A stretch of DNA of 35,176 nucleotides, from contig DLMI01000048.1 in assembly GCA_002478145.1 (NCBI GenBank), positions 26,060 to 61,235 of the forward strand, in the 5' to 3' direction. The DNA is from Acidobacteria bacterium UBA7540. GTDB lineage: Bacteria > Acidobacteriota > Terriglobia > UBA7540. Below the pieces are notes generated by a model. That model searched no databases. It was not told where the DNA came from and worked only from the letters and a program-made list of their open reading frames with translations. A program made the translations under genes and the position numbers. Below are positions 1-8,219 of this stretch, in pieces (the first letter of the stretch is position 1; each line of letters begins with the position of its first letter).

Positions 1-2096
1 AGTCGTCTCCCGGCAAGCCAGCCCCCGGCACTCCCACCCCGCCTGCCAAGGGAGCGGAGTCGTCTCCCGGCGAGACAACAGAGGGGCCAGCGTTAGTTTC
101 GGACATCTTGATAGGACCCGGGTCTGCAGGGGGAGTCACGATTGATGTGGCCACGACAAAGCCCACAACATTCCATGTCCTCCAACTTGACCACCCCAAT
201 CGTCTTGTGGTGGACTTGGAGGGGGCGAGAAATCGGTCTCGCCGGAAATCGATTCCCGTTTCCTCCCCAGTGGTGCAGGGCGTGAGAGTGGGCCAGTTCC
301 GAGAGAAGAATCCTGAAGTGGTTCGGGTTGTGGCCGATCTGTCGGGCAACCCAGTGTTTGACGCTCATGCCTACGCGGGCGGGGTGCGCATTGAGGTGAA
401 GCCGCGTTCCATGGCCGCCCCCCGGGCAGTTGCACCGGCGCCAGCGCCAAAACTCGAAACTGCTGCAAAGCGCGATGAAAGGAAGCCTATTCAACAAGCG
501 GCCGTAGTCCCTGCGCACCAGGTTCCTGCCCCGCCCGCGTACGTGGCCGCGAGCGCCGCCCCCGAGCCGCAGACCGAGGTGATTCCAAAGCGACCGAGTG
601 CGGTCGTTTCATCCTCGGCAATAATCGAAAAAACTCCGAAACCCGACTACAACGGCACCCTGCTTGCCTCGGAAGGCAACAGGGAAGTGGCCGCGGCTCC
701 TCGGCAAACACCCCACGCTGCCACACCGGAGGCTCTTCGGGCTGAAAGGGCTGCCCAAGTCCTGAACGTTGAGACCGCATCAAACCTGTCGGCAGCCCAG
801 GGCACAGTCCCGGCAGCTTCAGCGTCCCCCAATGAGCAAAAGCCGGCCTACACGGGTGAACCGATTTCACTGAACCTGAAAGACGTCGATCTGAAAGATT
901 TCTTCCGCCTCATCCACGAGATCAGCGGTTTAAACATTCTCGTGGACCCGAATGTGACGGGCTCCGTCACCACGGTTCTGGACAGCGTGCCCTGGGATCA
1001 GGCGCTGGAGGTCGTTCTCAAGGACAATGGCCTGGGCAAGGTCCTGGAGGGCAACGTTCTGCGCATCGCCAGGCTTGAGACTCTCATGGCGGAGGATGAG
1101 ACTGCGAACAAGATGTCTAAAGCACGCCTTGAGGCGGCCCCGCTGGTGACGGTTTTTCGGCCGGTGAATTATGCCAAGGCTTCCGCCATTGCTACTCTCT
1201 TGAGAGGGCGGGGAACAGGAAGCGAAGGAGGCATCGGGGCACTGAGCGGGCGTGGGTCCGTCCTGGTGGATGACCGCACCAACACGCTCATCGTTAGGGA
1301 TATCGCATCGCAGATCCCGATTATCGAGGGGATTCTTGCCAGACTGGATACCAAGACCAAGCAGGTGGCCATCGAGACTCGGATTGTTCTAGCCAACTCA
1401 TCTTTTCAGAGAACCCTGTCGGCCGCCTTGGTAGGAGCGCTCTCGAATCGTTCGGGTTCTACGAGTGGCGCCGGGCAGACGGGGTCCGGAGCCAGCGTGA
1501 CCCCGAGCACGCCTGGGACCTCACCCCCAACCTTCACTATTCCTGCGAACCCCGTTACCGGCTTTGGGACAGTTGCGATTACCAACTTCTCGCAGCGTTA
1601 CATGATTGATGCGGCGATCTCGGCGGCAGAGATTCGCAGCGAAGCGAAGACCATCTCACGCCCGAGCATCATCACGCAGAATAACGTTGAGGGGATGGTC
1701 CAACAAGGCACGCAGATTCCCGTTCAGACCAGCATCAACAACACAATTTCGGTGCAATATGAGAACGCTACCCTGCAGCTCACCGTCACCCCGCAGGTCA
1801 CGGACGACGGCCACATCTTCCTGAAGATTGCCGTCCAAAACGCTAGTCCAGGCACCATCGTAACCGGTGCCGCCGTGAGCATCAATATTCAACAAGCGAC
1901 AACTCAGGTGCTTGTTCCGGATGGGGGGACCGTAGTGTTCGGCGGGGTGACTGTAACGCAACGCACGAACTCCGTCACCGCGATTCCCTTGCTTGGAAAC
2001 ATCCCGCTTCTCGGGCATCTCTTTAAGTCGACTAACGTCCAGGACTCCGACCAGGAGTTGCTCTTCTTTGTTTCCCCCAGGGTGCTGACCACCTAG
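1..2096 (+). CDS. pilQ: Type IV pilus secretin PilQ (5'-partial)
   Basis: Forms the outer-membrane ring through which the type IV pilus passes. The frame is open from base 3 to the TAG at 2094-2096, so the true start lies left of the window and about 697 residues are visible. They begin with a Pro/Ser/Gly-rich stretch in which a 19-residue unit recurs (SSPG at bases 3 and 60). Next come an AMIN domain (about residues 45-135; LVVDLEGA), a long Ala/Pro-rich linker, a secretin N0/STN domain (about 285-350; LKDVDLKDFF, SGLNILVDP), an N1-type repeat (about 380-455; VDDRTNTLIVRD) and the secretin barrel, which ends with VPDGGTVVFGG, IPLLGNIPLLGHLF and ELLFFVSPRVL. This AMIN-STN-secretin order is that of PilQ rather than type II or III secretins. 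The rest of the pil operon presumably lies upstream. Confidence 0.93.
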   Translation, partial: SSPGKPAPGTPTPPAKGAESSPGETTEGPALVSDILIGPGSAGGVTIDVATTKPTTFHVLQLDHPNRLVVDLEGARNRSRRKSIPVSSPVVQGVRVGQFREKNPEVVRVVADLSGNPVFDAHAYAGGVRIEVKPRSMAAPRAVAPAPAPKLETAAKRDERKPIQQAAVVPAHQVPAPPAYVAASAAPEPQTEVIPKRPSAVVSSSAIIEKTPKPDYNGTLLASEGNREVAAAPRQTPHAATPEALRAERAAQVLNVETASNLSAAQGTVPAASASPNEQKPAYTGEPISLNLKDVDLKDFFRLIHEISGLNILVDPNVTGSVTTVLDSVPWDQALEVVLKDNGLGKVLEGNVLRIARLETLMAEDETANKMSKARLEAAPLVTVFRPVNYAKASAIATLLRGRGTGSEGGIGALSGRGSVLVDDRTNTLIVRDIASQIPIIEGILARLDTKTKQVAIETRIVLANSSFQRTLSAALVGALSNRSGSTSGAGQTGSGASVTPSTPGTSPPTFTIPANPVTGFGTVAITNFSQRYMIDAAISAAEIRSEAKTISRPSIITQNNVEGMVQQGTQIPVQTSINNTISVQYENATLQLTVTPQVTDDGHIFLKIAVQNASPGTIVTGAAVSINIQQATTQVLVPDGGTVVFGGVTVTQRTNSVTAIPLLGNIPLLGHLFKSTNVQDSDQELLFFVSPRVLTT

Positions 2097-2142
2097 AAGG
2101 TGGAAGGGGATTCCGCAACCGTTTGGAAATATAAGAGGACCT

Positions 2143-2171
2143 AGCGCGGACCTGTTTTGTGGGTCCGCGCT
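2143..2171 (+). terminator. Hairpin after pilQ, possible terminator
   Basis: A perfect 10-bp stem (AGCGCGGACC / GGTCCGCGCT) with a 9-base T-rich loop lies 47 bases after the pilQ stop. Only a weak T run (TCGTTT) follows, so termination is plausible but not certain. The same stem-and-loop theme recurs near 28783 and 31663, which suggests it belongs to a dispersed repeat family. Confidence 0.4.
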
Positions 2172-2203
2172 TCGTTTAGCAGGATGCTGAAAAACGTTTG
2201 TGA

Positions 2204-2345
2204 ACACTGTCATTCTGAGGCCCCCGTTCTTTGGGGGCCGAAGAATCCCTGTGGTTTCTTTGAACGGCCAGATAGTGAATGTTCCCTGCGAACTGCGGAG
2301 ATCCTTCGCCGTCCCGATCAGATCGGGACTCCTCAGGATGACACT
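2204..2345. repeat. Dispersed TGTCATTCTGAG palindromic element
   Basis: The left end reads CACTGTCATTCTGAGG followed by CGAAGAATC. The right end is the inverse (GATCCTTCG ... CTCAGGATGACACT), so the element is bounded by imperfect inverted repeats and also contains internal hairpins. Half-copies of the same motif occur at 26201-26233 and 27139-27180. It fills most of the 305-base gap between pilQ and the peptidase gene, where I see no gene. Confidence 0.6.
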
Positions 2346-2401
2346 ACCTGGGCTAGGCGCCGCGTCCGCAGAATCCCGACTCCCGAGTTCGGATCTAAGC
2401 C

Positions 2402-3502
2402 ATGAAATCAGATTCGTCGCTCAACCCACAGGCTAAGAGGCAAAACTCTCTCCGGGCAGAGATGGAGGAGCAGAGGCTTCCTTGCTTACTGGTCACGAAC
2501 CTGACGAACATCGCCTATTTGACCGGCTTTCGAGGGAGCGCGGGTGTCGCACTTTTCACCTCTCGTGAAGGGGTCCTCTGGGTGGACCCGCGTTACGCAC
2601 TCCAGGCTCAGGAACAAGCTCGAGGTGTAGAGGTGATTGAGGAAAGGAAAGGACTTCTCAAGGTGGTTGCGGAGCGGCTTAAGAGGAACAAGAATCGGCG
2701 TGTTGGCTATGAGGATGCGCACCTTACTTGCGCCGATTTTTCACGGCTCGAGCAGGGCGCAGGCTGGCGAGTCAGGTTCGTCCCGGTGGCAGGCTTGGTG
2801 GAGCAGCTCCGGGCCGTGAAAGACGAGGAAGAGATCGCGAAGATTCGTGGTGCGGGGAGAATTACGGTGGAGGTCTTTGAGAAAGTGTTAGGGGACGTCA
2901 GGCCAGGAGTGAGTGAGTCCGAGCTAGGCGCTGAAATCGAGTATCTGATGCGGAAGAAGGGTGCGGAGGGTGTGGCGTTCGAGACCATTGTTGCCTCCGG
3001 GCCGCGCGCCGCGCTGCCCCACGCGCGCGCCTCTTGCAAGTTACTGAAAGAAAATGAATTTGTTATCTTCGACCTTGGTGCTATACTTGCAAGTTACGCT
3101 GCTGACATGACTCGTACTGTGTACCTCGGGGAGCCGTCCCGGCGTGTCCGCAGTCTCTATAACGCCGTCGTAGAAGCTCAGGAGAAAGCGGTTAGGTCTG
3201 CGCTCCCTGGAGTCCGAGCCGGGGATGTCGATGCAGTCGCGCGGCGTGCTTTGGCGGGCCGTGGCTTGGCCCGCTTCTTTACCCACAGCACGGGACACGG
3301 CGTAGGAATGGATACTCACGAGATGCCCCGGCTGGCCCGTGGCGAAAAGGCCCGGCTTCAAACCGGCCATGTGGTGACAGTTGAGCCTGGGGTTTACTTG
3401 CAAGGCTTGGGAGGAATCCGCGTCGAGGATACCATCTTAGTGGGGCCTGCTGGCCCGGAAGTGCTGACCCCAGCCCGCAAAGATCAGTGGGCCGTGGAAT
3501 AG
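2402..3502 (+). CDS. Xaa-Pro aminopeptidase (M24B family)
   Basis: Cytoplasmic metallopeptidase that removes an N-terminal residue preceding proline. The 366-residue protein has the short two-domain layout of bacterial PepQ/YpdF-type enzymes: a creatinase-like N-terminal domain (LVTNLTNIAYLTGFRGSAG) and a pita-bread catalytic domain from about residue 140. The five metal ligands are recognisable: Asp in FDLG (about 226), Asp in AADMTRT (about 237), His in STGHGVGMDTHE (about 299), Glu in VEPGVYL (about 328) and Glu in GIRVEDT (about 341). The ATG at 2402 has no clear Shine-Dalgarno sequence. Only 19 bases separate its stop from the accB start, so the two are probably co-transcribed. Dipeptidase versus aminopeptidase specificity cannot be read from sequence. 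Confidence 0.93.
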   Translation: MKSDSSLNPQAKRQNSLRAEMEEQRLPCLLVTNLTNIAYLTGFRGSAGVALFTSREGVLWVDPRYALQAQEQARGVEVIEERKGLLKVVAERLKRNKNRRVGYEDAHLTCADFSRLEQGAGWRVRFVPVAGLVEQLRAVKDEEEIAKIRGAGRITVEVFEKVLGDVRPGVSESELGAEIEYLMRKKGAEGVAFETIVASGPRAALPHARASCKLLKENEFVIFDLGAILASYAADMTRTVYLGEPSRRVRSLYNAVVEAQEKAVRSALPGVRAGDVDAVARRALAGRGLARFFTHSTGHGVGMDTHEMPRLARGEKARLQTGHVVTVEPGVYLQGLGGIRVEDTILVGPAGPEVLTPARKDQWAVE

Positions 3503-3521
3503 CAGTCGGAGAGTGAAGCAG

Positions 3522-4085
3522 ATGGCCGGAAAGAAACCATCCCGTAGCGTCGAAGGAACCGAGAAGGTCTGGGGACTCAAGGAAATCGAACAGCTCATCG
3601 ACGTCCTGATCGATCGTCAGGTGACTGAATTCGAGATGGAACAGAACGGCGCGAAGATTCGCGTCAAGCGCGGAAACCACCCAGTTTCGAATCCGGTGCC
3701 CCCCGAAGCTTACCTGTCTATTCCTGGTGCTCCTACGCTGTCGCCTGTGCCCGCTTCGCCTTCCCCTCCGGCCCCAGAACCACTACCAGTCGCAGAATCC
3801 CTAACAGCCGATACACCTGCAGAATCCACTGAAGATTTGTACGTCATGAAGTCGCCCATCGTCGGGACCTTTTACGCGGCCCCGGCGCCCAACGCTCCGC
3901 CATTCGCTAAGCCAGGTGATGTCGTGCAGTTGGGCCAAGTGCTCTGTATCATTGAAGCTATGAAGCTTATGAACGAATTGGAATCTGAAGTGGCAGGAGA
4001 AATTGTTCGCATCTATGTGGAAAGTGGCCAGCCGGTGGAGTACGGGCAATCCCTGTTTGCTATCAAGCCCTCACGGAAGAAGTGA
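3522..4085 (+). CDS. accB: Biotin carboxyl carrier protein of acetyl-CoA carboxylase
   Basis: Carries the biotin that AccC carboxylates and the carboxyltransferase uses to make malonyl-CoA for fatty acid synthesis. The 187-residue protein has an N-terminal BCCP region (LKEIEQLIDVLIDRQVTEFE), a Pro/Ala-rich linker and a C-terminal biotinyl domain. The biotinylation motif EAMKLMNE is intact, with the acceptor Lys at about residue 148. I chose ATG 3522 because GGAGAG sits at 3507-3512, a good distance upstream; the in-frame GTG at 3513 would abut that site. accC follows after a 233-base gap filled by heptamer repeats. Confidence 0.95.
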   Translation: MAGKKPSRSVEGTEKVWGLKEIEQLIDVLIDRQVTEFEMEQNGAKIRVKRGNHPVSNPVPPEAYLSIPGAPTLSPVPASPSPPAPEPLPVAESLTADTPAESTEDLYVMKSPIVGTFYAAPAPNAPPFAKPGDVVQLGQVLCIIEAMKLMNELESEVAGEIVRIYVESGQPVEYGQSLFAIKPSRKK

Positions 4086-4101
4086 ATCGAAACGAGCAAT
4101 G

Positions 4102-4157
4102 GGAAACTGGAAAACGGAAACTGGAAAATAGAAACTGGAAACTGAAAGATGGAAACC
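4102..4157. repeat. Degenerate heptamer tandem array (GGAAACT type)
   Basis: Eight consecutive 7-base units of the form GGAAACT/GGAAAAC/GGAAAAT can be read in phase downstream of accB. Bases 4102-4127 are perfectly complementary (26 bp) to 4255-4280 in the second array. Confidence 0.75.
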
Positions 4158-4238
4158 TGCGAAGCTTCTTGGTGGCTGGTTTCGGTCTTCACAGTCCCAT
4201 ATTCAAGGGCCTACTAAGAGCTAACCAAAAGACGCACT

Positions 4239-4309
4239 AGTTTCGATTTTCCAGTTTCCAGTTTCCGTTTTCCAGTTTCCAATTTCCATTTTCGATTTTC
4301 CAGTTTCTG
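4239..4309. repeat. Inverted partner heptamer array before accC
   Basis: About ten 7-base units that are the reverse complement of the GGAAACT type. The array ends about 10 bases before the accC start and can pair with 4102-4127, so a transcript spanning both genes could fold into a long stem in front of accC. It is also the region where an accC ribosome-binding site would be expected, and none is obvious. Confidence 0.75.
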
Positions 4310-4318
4310 CTGTGCACA

Positions 4319-5671
4319 ATGTTTAGGAAGATCCTGATTGCCAATCGCGGTGAAATCGCCCTGCGGGTAATCTGCGCCTGCAAGGAGCTGGGGATTGAGA
4401 CGGTAGCGGTCTATTCCGAAGCCGACCGGTACTCGCTTCACGTGCGCTTTGCGGACGAGGCCGTGTGCATCGGCCCCCCCCGCAGCGCGGACAGTTACCT
4501 CAACGTGGCGAGCATCATTTCCGCTGCAGAAATCACCGGCGCCGAGGCGATTCATCCTGGATACGGGTTCCTGGCGGAAAGCGCTTACTTCGCCGAGGTT
4601 TGCCAGGCCTCCAACCTGACCTTCATAGGTCCCCGTCCAGAGGCCATGCGGATGATGGGGGATAAGAACCAGGCGCGCCGGACGATGGCGGAGCTGGGCC
4701 TGCCTGTCATTCCCGGCTCCGAAGTCATTCGATCGGAAGCGATGGCGCTGGAAGAGGCCGAGCGCGCAGGGTATCCGGTCATGGTGAAGGCTGCGGCGGG
4801 CGGGGGAGGACGCGGGATGCGCATTGTCCGGACGCCCAGTGAGCTGCCGCATGCCATTCAAGCTGCCCAGAATGAGGCCGCGGCCTCGTTCGGTACTCCG
4901 GATGTTTACTTGGAGAAGTACATCGAATCGCCTCGCCACATCGAGTTCCAGGTGATGGGCGACCAGCACGGCAAGGTGCTGCATTTCGGCGAGCGGGAGT
5001 GTACGATTCAGCGCCGCCACCAGAAGCTGGTGGAAGAATCTCCTTCTACCCAACTTGACCAGCAGGCCAGGGAGCGCGTGGGTGCCCAGGTCGTTCAGGC
5101 CTTACAAAAAATTGGTTACACCAATGCGGGGACGGTCGAGTTCCTGATGGACGAGAATCGCAACCTTTACTTCCTGGAGATGAACACCCGCATCCAGGTC
5201 GAACACGCGGTGACCGAAATGGTGACGGGGGTCGATCTCGTGAAGATGCAGATTCACATCGCGGCAGGCAGCCATCTGGACTTTGAGGGGAAGACGATTG
5301 GATTGACCGGACATGCTATCGAGTGTCGGATTTGTGCCGAAAACCCGGCAAGCTTTGCTCCTTCAGCAGGCAAGGTGACGGCCTTTCACCCTCCCGGCGG
5401 GACAGGCGTCCGAGTGGATACTGCCGCCTACGCCGAATCCGTGATTCCCCCCTATTACGATTCTCTTATTGCCAAGCTGGTGGTGTGCGGCAACGACCGC
5501 GCGGAGGCGATAACCCGTATGGCCCGGGCCCTGGAGATGTTCATCATTGAGGGTATATCCACCAGCATCCCCGTACACCAGAAAGTCATGGCTGATCCGG
5601 ATTTTCGGGCAGGGAAGTTTGACACGCACTTCCTCAGGCGTTTCATCAAGAACAGTGATGATATCATTTAG
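4319..5671 (+). CDS. accC: Biotin carboxylase subunit of acetyl-CoA carboxylase
   Basis: ATP-dependent carboxylation of the biotin on AccB. At 450 residues it matches the usual AccC length. Visible hallmarks are the N-terminal [17 protein letters not shown], the ATP-grasp glycine-rich loop [13 protein letters not shown] (about 155-170), [27 protein letters not shown], and the catalytic [15 protein letters not shown] (about 285-300). The biotin carboxylase C-terminal domain follows ([13 protein letters not shown]). The start is fixed by the conserved N-terminus. It is followed after 20 bases by thiE. Confidence 0.97.
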   Translation: MFRKILIANRGEIALRVICACKELGIETVAVYSEADRYSLHVRFADEAVCIGPPRSADSYLNVASIISAAEITGAEAIHPGYGFLAESAYFAEVCQASNLTFIGPRPEAMRMMGDKNQARRTMAELGLPVIPGSEVIRSEAMALEEAERAGYPVMVKAAAGGGGRGMRIVRTPSELPHAIQAAQNEAAASFGTPDVYLEKYIESPRHIEFQVMGDQHGKVLHFGERECTIQRRHQKLVEESPSTQLDQQARERVGAQVVQALQKIGYTNAGTVEFLMDENRNLYFLEMNTRIQVEHAVTEMVTGVDLVKMQIHIAAGSHLDFEGKTIGLTGHAIECRICAENPASFAPSAGKVTAFHPPGGTGVRVDTAAYAESVIPPYYDSLIAKLVVCGNDRAEAITRMARALEMFIIEGISTSIPVHQKVMADPDFRAGKFDTHFLRRFIKNSDDII

Positions 5672-5691
5672 AGTTCTTTCCGATAGCGCCC

Positions 5692-6318
5692 ATGGGTTTT
5701 TCGATCCCACGCCTCTACGCCATAGTCGACCCCGCCAGGGCGGGCGGCCGTCTGCCAGCCGTGGTAGCGAGGGAACTCCTTTCGGCAGGCGTCCGGTTGA
5801 TACAATTTCGTGACAAGCATGCGTCGTCCCGGCAACTCTACGAGACTTGCGCAGAACTGAAGGAACTCCTTCGGGACTCTGGTTGCAGCCTGATTGTGAA
5901 CGATCGGGCTGACGTGGCACGGGCGACCGATGCCGACGGGGTTCACTTGGGCCAGGATGACCTGCCAGTCGAGATGGCACGCCGCGTTCTTGCACCGGAC
6001 AGATTGATTGGGTGTTCCACTCACTCGGTGGGCCAGGTCGTTGAGGCGGACCGCTCGACGGCCGATTACATTGCCTTTGGTCCCATCTTCCCTACGGCCA
6101 GCAAAGAAAACCCCGACCCGGTGGTTGGGTTGGAGGGCTTGCGGGAGGCGCGGCGGGTTACTCGGAAGCCGTTAGTCGCGATCGGTGGGATAACTCTGCA
6201 CAACGCCCGTGAGGTTCTTGCGGCGGGCGCGGATTCGGTGGCTGTGATTGGTGACCTTCTGAATGGACCTGACATCCGAGGACGGGCGCGAGAGATCTTG
6301 GGGGTCTTGAGCGACTAA
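5692..6318 (+). CDS. thiE: Thiamine-phosphate synthase
   Basis: Joins the thiazole phosphate and pyrimidine pyrophosphate precursors to make thiamine monophosphate. The 208-residue TIM barrel carries the family blocks LIQFRDKH, LIVNDRADVA, DGVHLGQDDLP, IGCSTHS, DYIAFGPIFPTASK, VAIGGIT and ADSVAVIGDL. These cover pyrophosphate and thiazole-phosphate binding. It starts 20 bases after accC and is probably the last gene of that transcript. I see no TPP riboswitch upstream and no other thi gene nearby, which suggests co-transcription rather than thiamine-specific control. Confidence 0.93.
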   Translation: MGFSIPRLYAIVDPARAGGRLPAVVARELLSAGVRLIQFRDKHASSRQLYETCAELKELLRDSGCSLIVNDRADVARATDADGVHLGQDDLPVEMARRVLAPDRLIGCSTHSVGQVVEADRSTADYIAFGPIFPTASKENPDPVVGLEGLREARRVTRKPLVAIGGITLHNAREVLAAGADSVAVIGDLLNGPDIRGRAREILGVLSD

Positions 6319-6400
6319 CCGATGAGCAGGGAATCAGGATTCAGGAGATAGAAGCAAGCGTGGCGCAGGTATCACTCTGCTGGATTCACGATGGATAGAG

Positions 6401-6442
6401 GCTGAAAGCTGATGGCTGATAGCTGAGCGCTGATGCCTGACG
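6401..6442. repeat. Degenerate heptamer array (GCTGATG type)
   Basis: Six in-phase 7-base units (GCTGAAA, GCTGATG, GCTGATA, GCTGAGC, GCTGATG, CCTGACG) lie between thiE and the first permease gene. Confidence 0.7.
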
Positions 6443-6460
6443 ACGGACTCCTCAAGATAG

Positions 6461-8014
6461 ATGTTTTCAAGCGCGATGCCCGAACCCCGGCCCAACATGG
6501 CAACTTCCGCTTCCCTGAGCGCGACTTCCCAGACGCCTTCCTCTGAGTTGGTCAAGGGCCTCCGCCTGTACGATTGCACGACGATTGTCATGGGCTCGAT
6601 GATCGGCTCGGGGATTTTCATTGTAGCCGCTGAAATTGCTCGCGAAGTGCGGTCCCCGGGCCTTCTGCTGCTCTGTTGGGTCGTCAGCGGAGTTATGACC
6701 GTCGCGGCAGCGGTAACTTACGGTGAATTGGCCGGAATGATGCCCACCGCCGGCGGGCAATACGTTTACTTGCGAGAGGCCTTCGGACCGCTTTTTGGAT
6801 TCCTTTACGGCTGGACCCTTTTCCTGGTGATCCAGACCGGGACGCTGGCCGCGGTGGCGGTGGCTTTCGGGAAGTTCCTGGGCGTTCTGGTACCCTGGGT
6901 TTCGACGCAGAATCTTCTAATTGATCTTGGACGCATTGAGGTTTTTCACCATTCGGTTGCCGCGACCCTTTCTTCGCAGCAACTGGTGGCGGTTCTTTCT
7001 CTGCTCTTCCTTAGCGTTCTAAACATCTTCGGGTTGCGCCTCGGGGCCTGGGTGCAGAATGTCTTTACCACCCTCAAAGTGGCCACGCTGTTAGGGCTGG
7101 TGGCTTTTGGGCTATGGTGGTCGCATGTTCACCCCGCGGCGGCTGTCCAGAAGCAAAGCCTATGGGCTGGTGTGCATTGGGACCTGACTACGTTGACCGT
7201 TCTCTCCGTGGCCTTGGTCGGGCCGCTGTTCTCCTCCGATGCCTGGAATAACGTCACCTTTACAGGCAGCGAGATCGTCAACCCCAAGCGCGACCTGCCG
7301 CTGGCACTGTTTGTGGGTACAGCCACCGTGTGCTCTCTGTACGTGGCGTGCAACTGGATCTATCTCCGCGTCCTGCCATTCTTGGGAAGTCCGCTGGCTT
7401 CGGGAGCGTTAGGACGCGGCATCCAATACGCTGCAGAAGATAGGGTTGCGACCGCGGCGGTACAGGTCATGCTGGGGGGTAAAGGCGCGACTCTGATGGC
7501 GGCGGCAATCATGATTTCAACCTTCGGCTGTATGAATGGGCTGATCCTGGCGGGCGCCCGCGTTTACTACGCCATGGCCAAGGATGGTCTGTTCTTTCAT
7601 GCCGTGGGCAGAGTGGATTCCAAACATCACACCCCAGCAATTTCCCTCTTAGTCCAAGCAGCGTGGGCCGGGCTGTTGACCTTGACCGGGACTTACAGCG
7701 AATTGTTGGAATACGTGGTCTTCGCGGTGGTATTGTTCTATGCTCTGACTATCGCGGGGATGTTTCAGCTTAGGCGGACACGTCCCGAAGCGCCGAGGCC
7801 TTACCGGGCCTGGGGCTATCCAGTGTTGCCGGCAATCTATATCGCCTTTGCCTTGTTTGTGGAGTGGGCGCTGCTTACGCACAAAACTGGACGCAGCCTG
7901 GCCGGGCTTAGTATTGTTGCCGTTGGGGTGCCGGTTTTTTTCCTTTGGCGTCGACGCGGAGGAACAAGGTTCCAGGTGTCAGGTTCCAGGGGTCAGGGAA
8001 GCTGCGACGGGTGA
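6461..8014 (+). CDS. APC-superfamily amino acid permease
   Basis: Inner-membrane amino acid transporter of 517 residues with about 12 hydrophobic helices. TM1 carries the unwound-helix motif GSMIGSGIFIVA (about residues 46-57), typical of APC substrate sites. GELAGMMPTAGGQYVYLREAFGP-type residues follow TM2 and mark the LAT/SteT-like branch, and the second half contains GARVYYAMAKDGLFF. Substrate cannot be inferred. In-frame ATG codons at 6461, 6476 and 6497 leave the start uncertain, but all precede TM1. The last dozen or so residues are encoded by a heptamer repeat array (7967-8001), so the C-terminus is probably a recent extension into intergenic repeat. Confidence 0.88.
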   Translation: MFSSAMPEPRPNMATSASLSATSQTPSSELVKGLRLYDCTTIVMGSMIGSGIFIVAAEIAREVRSPGLLLLCWVVSGVMTVAAAVTYGELAGMMPTAGGQYVYLREAFGPLFGFLYGWTLFLVIQTGTLAAVAVAFGKFLGVLVPWVSTQNLLIDLGRIEVFHHSVAATLSSQQLVAVLSLLFLSVLNIFGLRLGAWVQNVFTTLKVATLLGLVAFGLWWSHVHPAAAVQKQSLWAGVHWDLTTLTVLSVALVGPLFSSDAWNNVTFTGSEIVNPKRDLPLALFVGTATVCSLYVACNWIYLRVLPFLGSPLASGALGRGIQYAAEDRVATAAVQVMLGGKGATLMAAAIMISTFGCMNGLILAGARVYYAMAKDGLFFHAVGRVDSKHHTPAISLLVQAAWAGLLTLTGTYSELLEYVVFAVVLFYALTIAGMFQLRRTRPEAPRPYRAWGYPVLPAIYIAFALFVEWALLTHKTGRSLAGLSIVAVGVPVFFLWRRRGGTRFQVSGSRGQGSCDG

Positions 8015-8066
8015 CAAGCGGCATTATGAAAAGTGAATGGTGAATAGTAGATTGTGAATTGTGGAC
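7967..8066. repeat. Two heptamer arrays at the permease 3' end
   Basis: Bases 7967-8001 read as five units of AGGTTCC/AGGTGTC/AGGGGTC type inside the permease C-terminus. Bases 8032-8066 read as five units of GGTGAAT/TGTGAAT type after its stop. Confidence 0.7.
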
Positions 8067-8149
8067 GGAGAGTTCGCTTTCCGGGCCAGGTCCGGGGCCA
8101 CCGGGGGCTAGGGGTCGGGGAAGTGAAACCCCCACCAGTCTGGCTTGTG

Positions 8150-8180
8150 CTCGTCACTCGTCACTTGTCACTCGTCACTG
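8150..8180. repeat. Heptamer array (CTCGTCA type)
   Basis: Four in-phase 7-base units (CTCGTCA, CTCGTCA, CTTGTCA, CTCGTCA) lie just before the second permease gene. The same unit type recurs beside tsaE at 14783-14811. Confidence 0.7.
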
Positions 8181-8219
8181 TTTTTTGAAAGCTGACTGCT
8201 GACACTTAGGGGAGATGCA

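Noticed and set aside
5692..5760. TPP riboswitch before thiE
   Set aside because: Only 20 bases separate accC and thiE, and no THI-box sequence is visible.
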